Below, piece after piece: positions 23,802-29,559 of a DNA stretch of 29,559 bases. Source of the stretch: Bacilli bacterium (GTDB lineage: Bacteria > Bacillota_I > Bacilli_A > RF39 > UBA660). How positions within the stretch are numbered: the stretch's first letter is position 1; each line of letters opens with the position of its first letter. The stretch spans positions 1 through 29,559 of the forward strand of contig CAAHEM010000064.1 in assembly GCA_900772435.1 (NCBI GenBank), read 5' to 3'. The notes beneath the pieces are model-generated. The model saw nothing but the letters and a program-made list of their open reading frames with translations. It made no database searches and was not told where the DNA came from. The position numbers and the translations under genes are program-made.

Positions 23802-23802
23802 T

Positions 23803-24348
23803 ATGAAGAAAAATGGTTTTATATTTATGGAAAGTTTAACTGTATTAGTTGTAGCTTTACTAGCAATAACACTATTATTAAGCAGTTATTCATTATACGT
23901 ACGAAAAGCAAAAGCAAAAGAAAGTTATAATCTACCAAGTGATAGATACCAATTATTTAATATCGCACGATTAGGTGGAAATAAATCAAACATAAATATC
24001 CAAGGGGGACCAAACTTCATAGCAAATAGAAGAGAGTATGATGAAAACTCTAATCCAAATGGCTGCGAAGGAACTCCAATAGCGGATAGACTAAGTGATT
24101 GTAAACAAGTATTTATAGATAATAATCTTGTATATTATATTTTTATCTATGATATAGTAGAAGAACTATCAAAATCAGATGTAACAAAAAAATATGATAG
24201 TGGAACAATAGAATACCTAAAAACCTTAAAAAAGAAAAATGTTTATAAATATAAATCAACAGTAGTAGCTAATGGTTACATAGTAGGTGTATTTTATAAA
24301 AATGGCACTTACAGGTATGCATCGATTCCTCTATATAGTCAATATTAA
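23803..24348 (+). CDS. Pseudopilin-like protein (second of three)
   Basis: 181 residues. MKKNGFIFMESLTVL is a type IV prepilin leader: Gly5-Phe6 cleavage site and Glu10, which is mature position 5, followed by a hydrophobic helix to about residue 30. The rest is a small soluble domain with two cysteines in NGCEGTPIADRLSDC and a final strand NGTYRYASIPLY. Minor pilins of Gram-positive Com or Tad-like systems look like this. It has AAGGTGG as ribosome binding site inside the end of the previous gene. No assembly ATPase or prepilin peptidase lies in the window, so these must be encoded elsewhere. Confidence 0.75.
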   Translation: MKKNGFIFMESLTVLVVALLAITLLLSSYSLYVRKAKAKESYNLPSDRYQLFNIARLGGNKSNINIQGGPNFIANRREYDENSNPNGCEGTPIADRLSDCKQVFIDNNLVYYIFIYDIVEELSKSDVTKKYDSGTIEYLKTLKKKNVYKYKSTVVANGYIVGVFYKNGTYRYASIPLYSQY

Positions 24349-24361
24349 TGGTAGGTGAACT

Positions 24362-24991
24362 ATGAATAAAAAAGGATTTACACTTATAGAACTTATAGTA
24401 AGTATCATATTAGTAAGTATAGTCTTAGTATCAATGACTGGAACACTAGTAAAATTAAAAGATACATATAGTCTAGTATATGAAGATGCAGATGCTAGAA
24501 TATATGGAGCAACTATTTCAAAAGTAATAAATGATGATTTACTTACAAGTAATGGAATCAAAACAATAGATTGCAGTGATGATGGAAAAGTAAATATATG
24601 TGAAATAGTAATGGGAAATAACGAAAGAAGAACTCTAGAAATATTAAGAAACGAAACAGACAAAGATACAGAAACAATAACATCAAATGGAGATGAAATT
24701 GGTACTAAAAAATATGAGAAAACAACATTAAGATATAGCGACTCAACAACCGGAGACGTAAAAACAATACTAATAAAAACTATAGAACAAGTTATAAGAA
24801 CAAATAATCAAGGTGGTAGTAATAGAGTAACAACAACTGGATATAAATTTACAACATTATCACAAGAATCATTTAAATATGAAAATGTAAACGACAGTAC
24901 AAAAGTTGATAAAATGACTCATATAACAATAGGCCTTAGTGATGAAAATTATAATATAGATTTATATTCATCAGGTACATATAATAAGTAA
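24362..24991 (+). CDS. Pseudopilin with canonical GFTLIE leader
   Basis: 209 residues. MNKKGFTLIELIVSI is the classical type IV prepilin cleavage/N-methylation motif (Gly5-Phe6, Glu10), with a helix to about residue 30 continuing into KLKDTYSLVYEDADAR. The globular part is beta-rich and polar, with a Cys pair (ID-C-SDDGKVNI-C) near 73-81. It acts outside the membrane after processing by a prepilin peptidase. The AGGTG binding site lies seven bases before the ATG. It is the last gene of the pilin operon; its 3' end overlaps that of ylbJ on the other strand by 21 bases, and its terminator lies in ylbJ. Confidence 0.85.
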   Translation: MNKKGFTLIELIVSIILVSIVLVSMTGTLVKLKDTYSLVYEDADARIYGATISKVINDDLLTSNGIKTIDCSDDGKVNICEIVMGNNERRTLEILRNETDKDTETITSNGDEIGTKKYEKTTLRYSDSTTGDVKTILIKTIEQVIRTNNQGGSNRVTTTGYKFTTLSQESFKYENVNDSTKVDKMTHITIGLSDENYNIDLYSSGTYNK

Positions 24992-25885
24992 TAAAAATAT
25001 AATAATACCAAACATTAACTTAATAGTTAGTGTTTTTTTAATGTTTATTTTATAATCAGAAAGAATACTAAAACTTTGAAATAATATAGATAAACTGCTA
25101 AAGTTTAATATAAGACTCGTTAAAGCAAATTTAATATTAAAAGGTATACTTAACTTGGATATAGATATAACACCACTAGTAAGTTCTAAAAAGCCTGTAA
25201 GAATAGACAATATAGTGGAATTGATAGAAACATATTTAACCAATAAATTAATTATTATAGTAAATACTATTAAATTACCAAGAATAATAAAAGAAGTATT
25301 TATAGCTTTAACAATAGATAACTTAAAACATTCAAAAAAACTTATATTTTTAGTTTCATTAGTAATACTTTCTATATAAGAATTATCTTTTCTCAAATAT
25401 AATCCAATAAATATATTATTAATAAAACAAATAATCCAAAGCAATAAACCAATTTTAAAACTATTATAAAGAGAAATACCTATAACACCAATAACAAATG
25501 CTATTGAAGGAAAATATGTATATATAAGTATTCTATTAGCTGTTTTAATATCTATTAATTTATTGTCAAGTAAATTCTTAATATAAACAGCATTACTAGG
25601 ATGACTAGTAAGAACACTAAGTATAAAAATAATACTAGTATTAGAATCTATATTAAATATTTTATTTATAAGTTTACCAAATATTCTTTTAATAAATAAA
25701 TGATAATTAAAATATATAAGTATGTCACATAATATAATAAAAGGAAATATAGTAATAAAAACTTTCTTAAAGAATAAAACACTTGCATCATACGTAGAAT
25801 TAATTACTACTTTAATATTTAAAATAAACACTATTAATATTAAGGTTAACACTATATATTTTAGTTTTTTAATAATTGTATTCAT
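24971..25885 (-). CDS. ylbJ: Sporulation integral membrane protein YlbJ
   Basis: 304 residues with about eight membrane helices. The segment TSHPSNAVYIKNLLDNKLID matches the YlbJ/nucleoside-transporter-gate (Gate) type loop S-x-P-S/G-N/A-A, and FFKKVFITIFPFIILCDIL the start of that family. In Bacillus YlbJ is made under sigma E and is needed for the spore cortex; related proteins look like transporters. It lies divergent from the ylbL-like gene, as a rearranged form of the Bacillus ylbJ-ylbK-ylbL neighbourhood. There is no ribosome binding site before the ATG, and the -10 box is only 12 bases upstream, so the mRNA may be nearly leaderless. Confidence 0.82.
   Translation of the reverse strand: MNTIIKKLKYIVLTLILIVFILNIKVVINSTYDASVLFFKKVFITIFPFIILCDILIYFNYHLFIKRIFGKLINKIFNIDSNTSIIFILSVLTSHPSNAVYIKNLLDNKLIDIKTANRILIYTYFPSIAFVIGVIGISLYNSFKIGLLLWIICFINNIFIGLYLRKDNSYIESITNETKNISFFECFKLSIVKAINTSFIILGNLIVFTIIINLLVKYVSINSTILSILTGFLELTSGVISISKLSIPFNIKFALTSLILNFSSLSILFQSFSILSDYKINIKKTLTIKLMFGIIIFLLLIICT
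25010..25039 (+). terminator. Terminator of the pseudopilin operon, inside ylbJ
   Basis: 11-bp stem with one G-U pair (25010-25020 with 25025-25035), loop TAAT, seven T. It lies within the coding region for the C-terminal part of YlbJ on the other strand. Confidence 0.8.
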
Positions 25886-25888
25886 CTG

Positions 25889-25903
25889 TGATATAATATT
25901 ATA
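25889..25903. promoter_or_regulatory. Divergent back-to-back -10 boxes for ylbJ and ylbL
   Basis: TATAATATTATA (25892-25903) is a perfect palindrome that reads as TATAAT on each strand. The plus-strand box has a TG extension (25889-25890) and serves the 25918 gene; the minus-strand box would serve ylbJ. The two -35 regions would lie in the opposite gene's side and are weak. Confidence 0.65.
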
Positions 25904-25917
25904 GTTAGGAGAAATTT

Positions 25918-26922
25918 ATGACAAAATTATTTAAATATATAAAAAAAGATATAAAAACTTATTGGAAGAATTATTTAGCTTTTATTTTAATAGTACCATG
26001 TTTATTTATTTCATTTGATTGTAATATTTATTCACCAGGATCACTCGTAGATTTAACTGATAGAATAGAAGTTGATAGTAGTTATGAATCTAAAGGAAGC
26101 TTTAATCTTACTTATGTAACTGCTAGAAAAGGAACATTACCAAATATTATATTATCTAAATTTTTCAAAAATTGGGATATAGTAGGTAACGAAGAAAATA
26201 GAATAGAAGATGAAAGTGAAAGCGAAATAGTTGAAAGAAATAAAATATATTTAAAAGAAACAAGCTATGACGCTATTATCGCAGCATTCACAGAAGCAAA
26301 TATATCATATGAAGTAGAAAGTATTGATGTAACAGTAACACATGTTTATGAGTATGCTAAAACTGATATAAAAATAGGAGATATAATAAGAAGTATAAAT
26401 GGTACAACTATAAAAGACTTTAATTCGTTAAAAGAAGAAATAGCCAAATATAAAAAAGGTGACTCTTTAAAAATAAATGTAGAAAGGAATAACAAAATAA
26501 TAGAATGTGAAGCAGAGTTAGTAGAAGAAGATGGAAGAGTAATAATCGGAGCAACTCTTTCAGAACTTAAAAATATAAAAACAGATCCAAAAGTAGAATA
26601 TATATTTAAAGATAATGAAAGTGGAGCATCAAGAGGATTACTTTGTGCACTTGATATTTATAACAAAATCACAAAATTTGATCTAACTAAAGGAGACATA
26701 ATCTCAGGTACTGGTTCAATAGATCAAAATGGAGTAGTAGGCAGCATAGATGGAGTTAAATATAAACTAGCAGGTGCTGTCAAAAAGAAAGCTAAAGTAT
26801 TTATAGTACCAACTGGTAATTATAAAGAAGCGTTATATGAAAAAGAAAAAAATAATTATAATATAGAAATTATTGAAGCAGATACTCTTCATAATGTAAT
26901 TGAAAAATTAAAAGCAAGATAA
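25918..26922 (+). CDS. ylbL: YlbL-like membrane-anchored PDZ-Lon (S16) protease
   Basis: 334 residues. One N-terminal membrane helix (about 18-33), an outer alpha/beta region, a PDZ domain (about 145-200, IKIGDIIRSINGTTI), and a Lon-type S16 protease domain. The dyad is Ser238 in GASRG (the PSAG place of Lon) and Lys283 in YKLAGA; the preceding DIISGTGSIDQNGVVGSIDG is the family strand set. Bacillus YlbL degrades the cell-division inhibitor YneA after DNA damage; the target here is unknown. TTAGGAG precedes the ATG, with its own extended -10. It is transcribed away from ylbJ, and a terminator follows before radC. Confidence 0.88.
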   Translation: MTKLFKYIKKDIKTYWKNYLAFILIVPCLFISFDCNIYSPGSLVDLTDRIEVDSSYESKGSFNLTYVTARKGTLPNIILSKFFKNWDIVGNEENRIEDESESEIVERNKIYLKETSYDAIIAAFTEANISYEVESIDVTVTHVYEYAKTDIKIGDIIRSINGTTIKDFNSLKEEIAKYKKGDSLKINVERNNKIIECEAELVEEDGRVIIGATLSELKNIKTDPKVEYIFKDNESGASRGLLCALDIYNKITKFDLTKGDIISGTGSIDQNGVVGSIDGVKYKLAGAVKKKAKVFIVPTGNYKEALYEKEKNNYNIEIIEADTLHNVIEKLKAR

Positions 26923-26948
26923 CATAGTAGAATTACTATGTTTTTTTT
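26921..26948 (+). terminator. Terminator of the ylbL-like gene
   Basis: Perfect 9-bp stem AACATAGTA / TACTATGTT (26921-26929 with 26934-26942), loop GAAT, eight T. Confidence 0.92.
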
Positions 26949-26996
26949 GTAGTGTTTTATGTGTTTTTATCTAACTATAATAATAGGGAGGTAATA

Positions 26997-27695
26997 ATGA
27001 AAGATAATACTATTAAAGAAATGCTAGAAAGTGAACGGCCAAGAGAAAGAATGATGTCGCTTGGAACAAATAACTTATCTAACGAAGAACTAATTTCTAT
27101 AATACTTAAAACTGGTACTAGTGGTTACTCAGTAAAAACACTATCAAGAAATATTCTTAGCGAACTAGATGACATAACATCTTTAAAAGATATGACTATA
27201 AATAGGTTAACTAAAATAAAAGGAATAGGAAAAGTAAAAGCAATAGAATTATTATCTGCGATAGAACTAGGAAAAAGAGTATATTACGCTAATGAACAAA
27301 AGGAAGTAGTTCTTAATAATTCAAGAAAGATATTTGAATATTTTAAAAATATTTTTACATACGAAAAACAAGAGAATTTTTATGCATTATATTTAGATAC
27401 TAAAGCAAAACTTATATCATTTAAACTATTATTTAAAGGAACTCTTAACTCATCTACTGTTCATCCAAGAGAAATATTTAAATATGCATTTTTAGAAAGT
27501 GCATCTAGCATTATAGTAATTCATAATCATCCAAGTGGAGATGTAAGTCCTAGCATTCAAGATATAGAAGTAACTGAATCACTTATGAAAATAGGTTCTA
27601 TAATAAAAATACCAGTAATAGACCATATAATAATAGGAAAAGACAAATACTATAGTTTCTATGAATATATGAATACACTTAAGAATAAACTTTAG
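26997..27695 (+). CDS. radC: RadC family protein (JAMM/MPN domain)
   Basis: 232 residues, standard size. A helix-hairpin-helix (IKGIGKVKAIELL) is followed by the JAMM metal site HNHPSGDVSPSIQD, with His176, His178 and the distal Asp, and an EN(F)YALYLDTKAKLI core before it. The domain resembles metal-dependent deubiquitinase-fold hydrolases; despite the name a role in DNA repair is not proven. The start is the ATG with AGGGAGGT upstream; an in-frame ATG at 26952 lies too close to the terminator T run and lacks a site. It is followed by spoIVFA- and spoIVFB-like genes without a gap, the Bacillus order minus mreBCD and minCD. Confidence 0.94.
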   Translation: MKDNTIKEMLESERPRERMMSLGTNNLSNEELISIILKTGTSGYSVKTLSRNILSELDDITSLKDMTINRLTKIKGIGKVKAIELLSAIELGKRVYYANEQKEVVLNNSRKIFEYFKNIFTYEKQENFYALYLDTKAKLISFKLLFKGTLNSSTVHPREIFKYAFLESASSIIVIHNHPSGDVSPSIQDIEVTESLMKIGSIIKIPVIDHIIIGKDKYYSFYEYMNTLKNKL

Positions 27696-27696
27696 T

Positions 27697-28254
27697 ATGA
27701 CATACGAAGAATATAAAAATAATAAGAATCATAAAGATCCAAATGAAAATAATTTTTTTAAGAATTTACTAAGTAAATTTCTAACAATAGTAGTATTTAC
27801 TCTACTAGTGGTTATCATAAGTAATAACAACCCATCTTTTAAATCATTTATAATTGATAAAGTATTAAATTCAACATTTGATTTTAGCAAGATTAATAAG
27901 CTTATAAGTAATGTAACAGGAATATTCGATTCAAAAGAAAATACGCAAAATGTTTCTAAAGTCTATCGAGATAGTGAAAAGTATAAAGATGGAATTAAAT
28001 ATATATTAAATGGAGAAGAGAATGTATATTTAAATGATTCTGGAATAGTGACATTTATTGGAGAAAAAGAAGGATATAATAATACTATAATAGTACAACA
28101 AAGTAATGGATATTATGCATGGTATGGAAATGTAAATGAAAAAGTAAAATTATATGATTATGTAGAAAAAGGTACTATTATAGGAACTGCTACTGATGAA
28201 TATTATTATGTTCTTTTAAAGGATGATAAACCTATAGATATAAATGAAAATTAA
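27697..28254 (+). CDS. spoIVFA: SpoIVFA-like membrane protein with degenerate M23 domain
   Basis: 185 residues. A charged N-terminus, one membrane helix (about 29-43), a variable linker, and a C-terminal lysostaphin-type (M23/LytM) fold: GIVTFIGEKEGYNNTIIVQQ, then YAWYGNVNE and LYDYVEKGTIIGTA. The zinc ligands of active M23 peptidases are absent, as in Bacillus SpoIVFA, which holds and inhibits the SpoIVFB protease in the forespore membrane. It lies directly between radC and spoIVFB. There is no ribosome binding site; the ATG is one base after the radC stop, so translation is probably coupled. Confidence 0.75.
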   Translation: MTYEEYKNNKNHKDPNENNFFKNLLSKFLTIVVFTLLVVIISNNNPSFKSFIIDKVLNSTFDFSKINKLISNVTGIFDSKENTQNVSKVYRDSEKYKDGIKYILNGEENVYLNDSGIVTFIGEKEGYNNTIIVQQSNGYYAWYGNVNEKVKLYDYVEKGTIIGTATDEYYYVLLKDDKPIDINEN

Positions 28255-28984
28255 TATAAATAATTCTACTTATGTATGCTTACTATTATCCTTTCTAGCA
28301 GGGTATTTTGAATATGTGTATTTATTCTTAATAACAATTTTAATACATGAATGTGGACACATGATATTTGCTAAAATAATATGCTTTAAATTTGATAAAG
28401 TAATTCTTTATCCTTTTGGTGGAATAACTATTTATAGTGAAGACTTGAATGTAAGTACAAATAAAGAATTATTTGTTTTACTAGGTGGAATAACTTTTCA
28501 ATTAATATTTTTATGGTTGATTTATATACTTTATAATCACTCATATATAACAGAACATACTTTTTCAATCATTAAAAGAATAAACATGATATTAGTATCT
28601 TTTAACTTTATGCCAATCTTACCACTTGACGGAGGAAAATTAACAAATATAATATTTGATAAAATATTTTCATATAGGCTTTCTAATATTATTAGTATAG
28701 TAATAAGTGTATTTTTTATATGTATTTTTATCATAAAAAACAAAACTATATTCGGAGCAGTTTTAACCTTATTTTTAATAAAAAGTATTGTTATAGAAAT
28801 AACTAACCTAAAGTATAAATACAATAAATTTATATTAGAACGCTATATAAATGATTATAACTTCAAAAGAACAATAATAGTATCAAGCATATATAAGTTT
28901 AAAAGAGATAAGAAACATATAATAGATAATACTTTAGAAAAGAAATATTTAAGAAAAATATTTGATATTTCAAGTACAAGATGA
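28244..28984 (+). CDS. spoIVFB: SpoIVFB-like site-2 intramembrane metalloprotease
   Basis: 246 residues with five or six membrane helices. HECGH (His35, Glu36, His39) and LPLDGGK (Asp129) are the zinc-binding motifs of M50B proteases. Bacillus SpoIVFB cleaves pro-sigma-K in the mother cell; the length and motif positions match it well. The region after the last helix (about 185-246) is basic and lacks the clear CBS domain of longer forms. It overlaps the SpoIVFA-like gene by 11 bases. A role with another sigma factor or substrate is possible if the lineage no longer sporulates. Confidence 0.85.
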   Translation: MKININNSTYVCLLLSFLAGYFEYVYLFLITILIHECGHMIFAKIICFKFDKVILYPFGGITIYSEDLNVSTNKELFVLLGGITFQLIFLWLIYILYNHSYITEHTFSIIKRINMILVSFNFMPILPLDGGKLTNIIFDKIFSYRLSNIISIVISVFFICIFIIKNKTIFGAVLTLFLIKSIVIEITNLKYKYNKFILERYINDYNFKRTIIVSSIYKFKRDKKHIIDNTLEKKYLRKIFDISSTR

Positions 28985-29006
28985 TAATATAACCTTAGGT
29001 GATATT

Positions 29007-29459
29007 ATGGAAACAATTAATACTGAAGCGATGGTTACATCATTATTTAGAAATGGATTTGATAGAGTAGATCCTCTATTATTTAGTTTTACTCTTGCTG
29101 CTTTAAAAATGGATGATGAAGCAAGAAGAAAATTCTCTTATAAAGATAAACCATTAAGTGAATGGTTTGGTAAATCAGTAGAACTAGATAATGGCACTTT
29201 AAAATTAAAAGATGGGTATGCATTGGATAGTGAAGTGATGAATGTATCTGGTATAAGCATTCCTTTATCTAGTATGTTACAAACAAATAAAAAATTAACT
29301 GAGTATTTAGGAAATTTAGATTTTACTGAAATAGTTTCAAAAAAAGTATCGTCATTAGGCGAAAAAAGTACTGAAGAATACCCTTTATTATTTAGTGAGA
29401 AAGAAAAAGAGATGCTAAAAGGTTCATCTATAAAAAGAAGTCTTACTTTAAATAACTAA
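29007..29459 (+). CDS. Hypothetical 150-residue protein
   Basis: Soluble, no membrane segment. The ATG at 29007 has AGGTGATA seven bases upstream; a longer frame through a TTG at 28962 has no site and would overlap spoIVFB. Sequence features: a helical start with RNGFDRVDPLLFSFTLAAL, a short strand-rich middle (LDNGTLKLKDGYALDSEVM), and a Ser/Lys-rich end. I do not recognise it. It sits between spoIVFB and the probable rplU leader and may be cotranscribed with radC-spoIVF. No clear hairpin terminator follows. Confidence 0.65.
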   Translation: METINTEAMVTSLFRNGFDRVDPLLFSFTLAALKMDDEARRKFSYKDKPLSEWFGKSVELDNGTLKLKDGYALDSEVMNVSGISIPLSSMLQTNKKLTEYLGNLDFTEIVSKKVSSLGEKSTEEYPLLFSEKEKEMLKGSSIKRSLTLNN

Positions 29460-29474
29460 AATTGTGTAAATTAT

Positions 29475-29503
29475 TTGACACAAATAAATAAATATGCTAA
29501 AAT
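29475..29503 (+). promoter_or_regulatory. Strong promoter, probably of rplU
   Basis: -35 TTGACA (29475-29480), 17 bases, -10 TAAAAT (29498-29503) with TG extension. An inverted repeat TTGTGT / ACACAA (29462-29467 with 29478-29483) overlaps the -35. Confidence 0.85.
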
Positions 29504-29510
29504 ATCCATG

Positions 29511-29559
29511 TTTGTAGAAATCTTTCTCTACAACCGCATTGAGAAGGTCAACAAAAAAG
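29511..29559 (+). promoter_or_regulatory. Probable L21 ribosomal protein leader (cut by the window end)
   Basis: Starts about where transcription from the promoter at 29475-29503 would begin. Stem TTGTAGA / TCTACAA (29512-29518 with 29527-29533), then CCGCATTGAGAAGGTC (29534-29549), GC-richer than its surroundings and like the conserved part of L21 leaders as I remember them. Gene order in Bacillus (spoIVFB then rplU) supports it. The gene itself is outside the window. Confidence 0.5.

Noticed and set aside
24331..24663. Minus-strand frame inside the last pseudopilin gene
   Set aside because: Antisense to a gene with a canonical GFTLIE leader; no promoter or ribosome binding site.
25155..25379. 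Plus-strand frame inside ylbJ
   Set aside because: Antisense shadow of a membrane protein gene with clear family motifs; no start signal.
26952..26996. Longer N-terminus of RadC
   Set aside because: The extra residues are read from sequence next to the ylbL terminator with no site; AGGGAGGT supports ATG 26997.
1..29559. Mycoplasma-type genetic code (TGA as Trp)
   Set aside because: TGA ends lepB and other intact genes at the right place, and Trp is TGG throughout.

Overview
This window is strongly AT-rich DNA from a low-GC Firmicute, most likely an uncultured gut member of the Bacilli/Erysipelotrichia side (RF39-like). The reasons are gene content and order: rplS, lepB, rbgA, lonA, radC and spore genes in Bacillus-like order. 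TGA works as a stop (lepB ends in TGA) and Trp is TGG, so this is the standard bacterial code, not the Mycoplasma code. Promoters repeatedly show an extended -10 of the form TATGnTATAAT. Shine-Dalgarno (SD) sites are either AAAGGAGG or the offset AGGTG type.

Left edge, 1-990: a probable L19 leader, rplS and lepB, each gene closed by a clear hairpin terminator. Accessory block, about 990-16930: gene sets that look acquired or lineage-specific, lying between lepB and rbgA. They include small P-loop and surface proteins, two intact and one truncated member of a possible ADP-ribosyltransferase-like family (1019, 3146, 15692), a DedA membrane protein, and an operon of alpha/beta hydrolase, HExxH metallopeptidase and GNAT fusion (4744-7672). 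Next comes a tightly packed six-gene operon (7754-13512), then a truncated DUF1848 chimera, a frameshifted ASCH gene, a gene remnant behind a good promoter with an operator-like palindrome, and a kinase-fold protein.

The six-gene operon is the best candidate for an undescribed system. In order it encodes a B12-type radical SAM enzyme, a CoaE-like kinase fused to a second radical SAM domain with a C-terminal cysteine set, a DUF3419/BtaA-like SAM-dependent transferase, a 156-residue protein with repeated ESR/GESR motifs and a coiled-coil tail, a GshF/cyanophycin-type ATP-grasp ligase, and a class I methyltransferase. Almost every junction overlaps or abuts, and the repeat protein has the strongest ribosome binding site in the operon. 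This looks like a peptide- or protein-modification pathway with the ESR protein as substrate. That reading is inference.

Right part, 16930-29559: the core genome resumes with rbgA, an unknown 191-residue gene behind the best promoter here, and lonA. A SpoVID-like/YsxE-like spore-coat pair follows, then a three-gene pseudopilin operon. Next are ylbJ (minus strand) and the PDZ-Lon protease ylbL, divergent from a shared palindromic promoter. Last come radC, spoIVFA-like and spoIVFB, a small unknown gene, and a promoter with the start of a probable L21 leader for rplU just outside the window. The arrangement lonA / spoVID-ysxE and radC / spoIVFA-spoIVFB / rplU matches the order in Bacillus subtilis, so the lineage descends from sporulating Firmicutes. 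No tRNA, rRNA, CRISPR array, insertion sequence or replication origin was seen. No stretch longer than 300 bases lacks a gene or a gene remnant.
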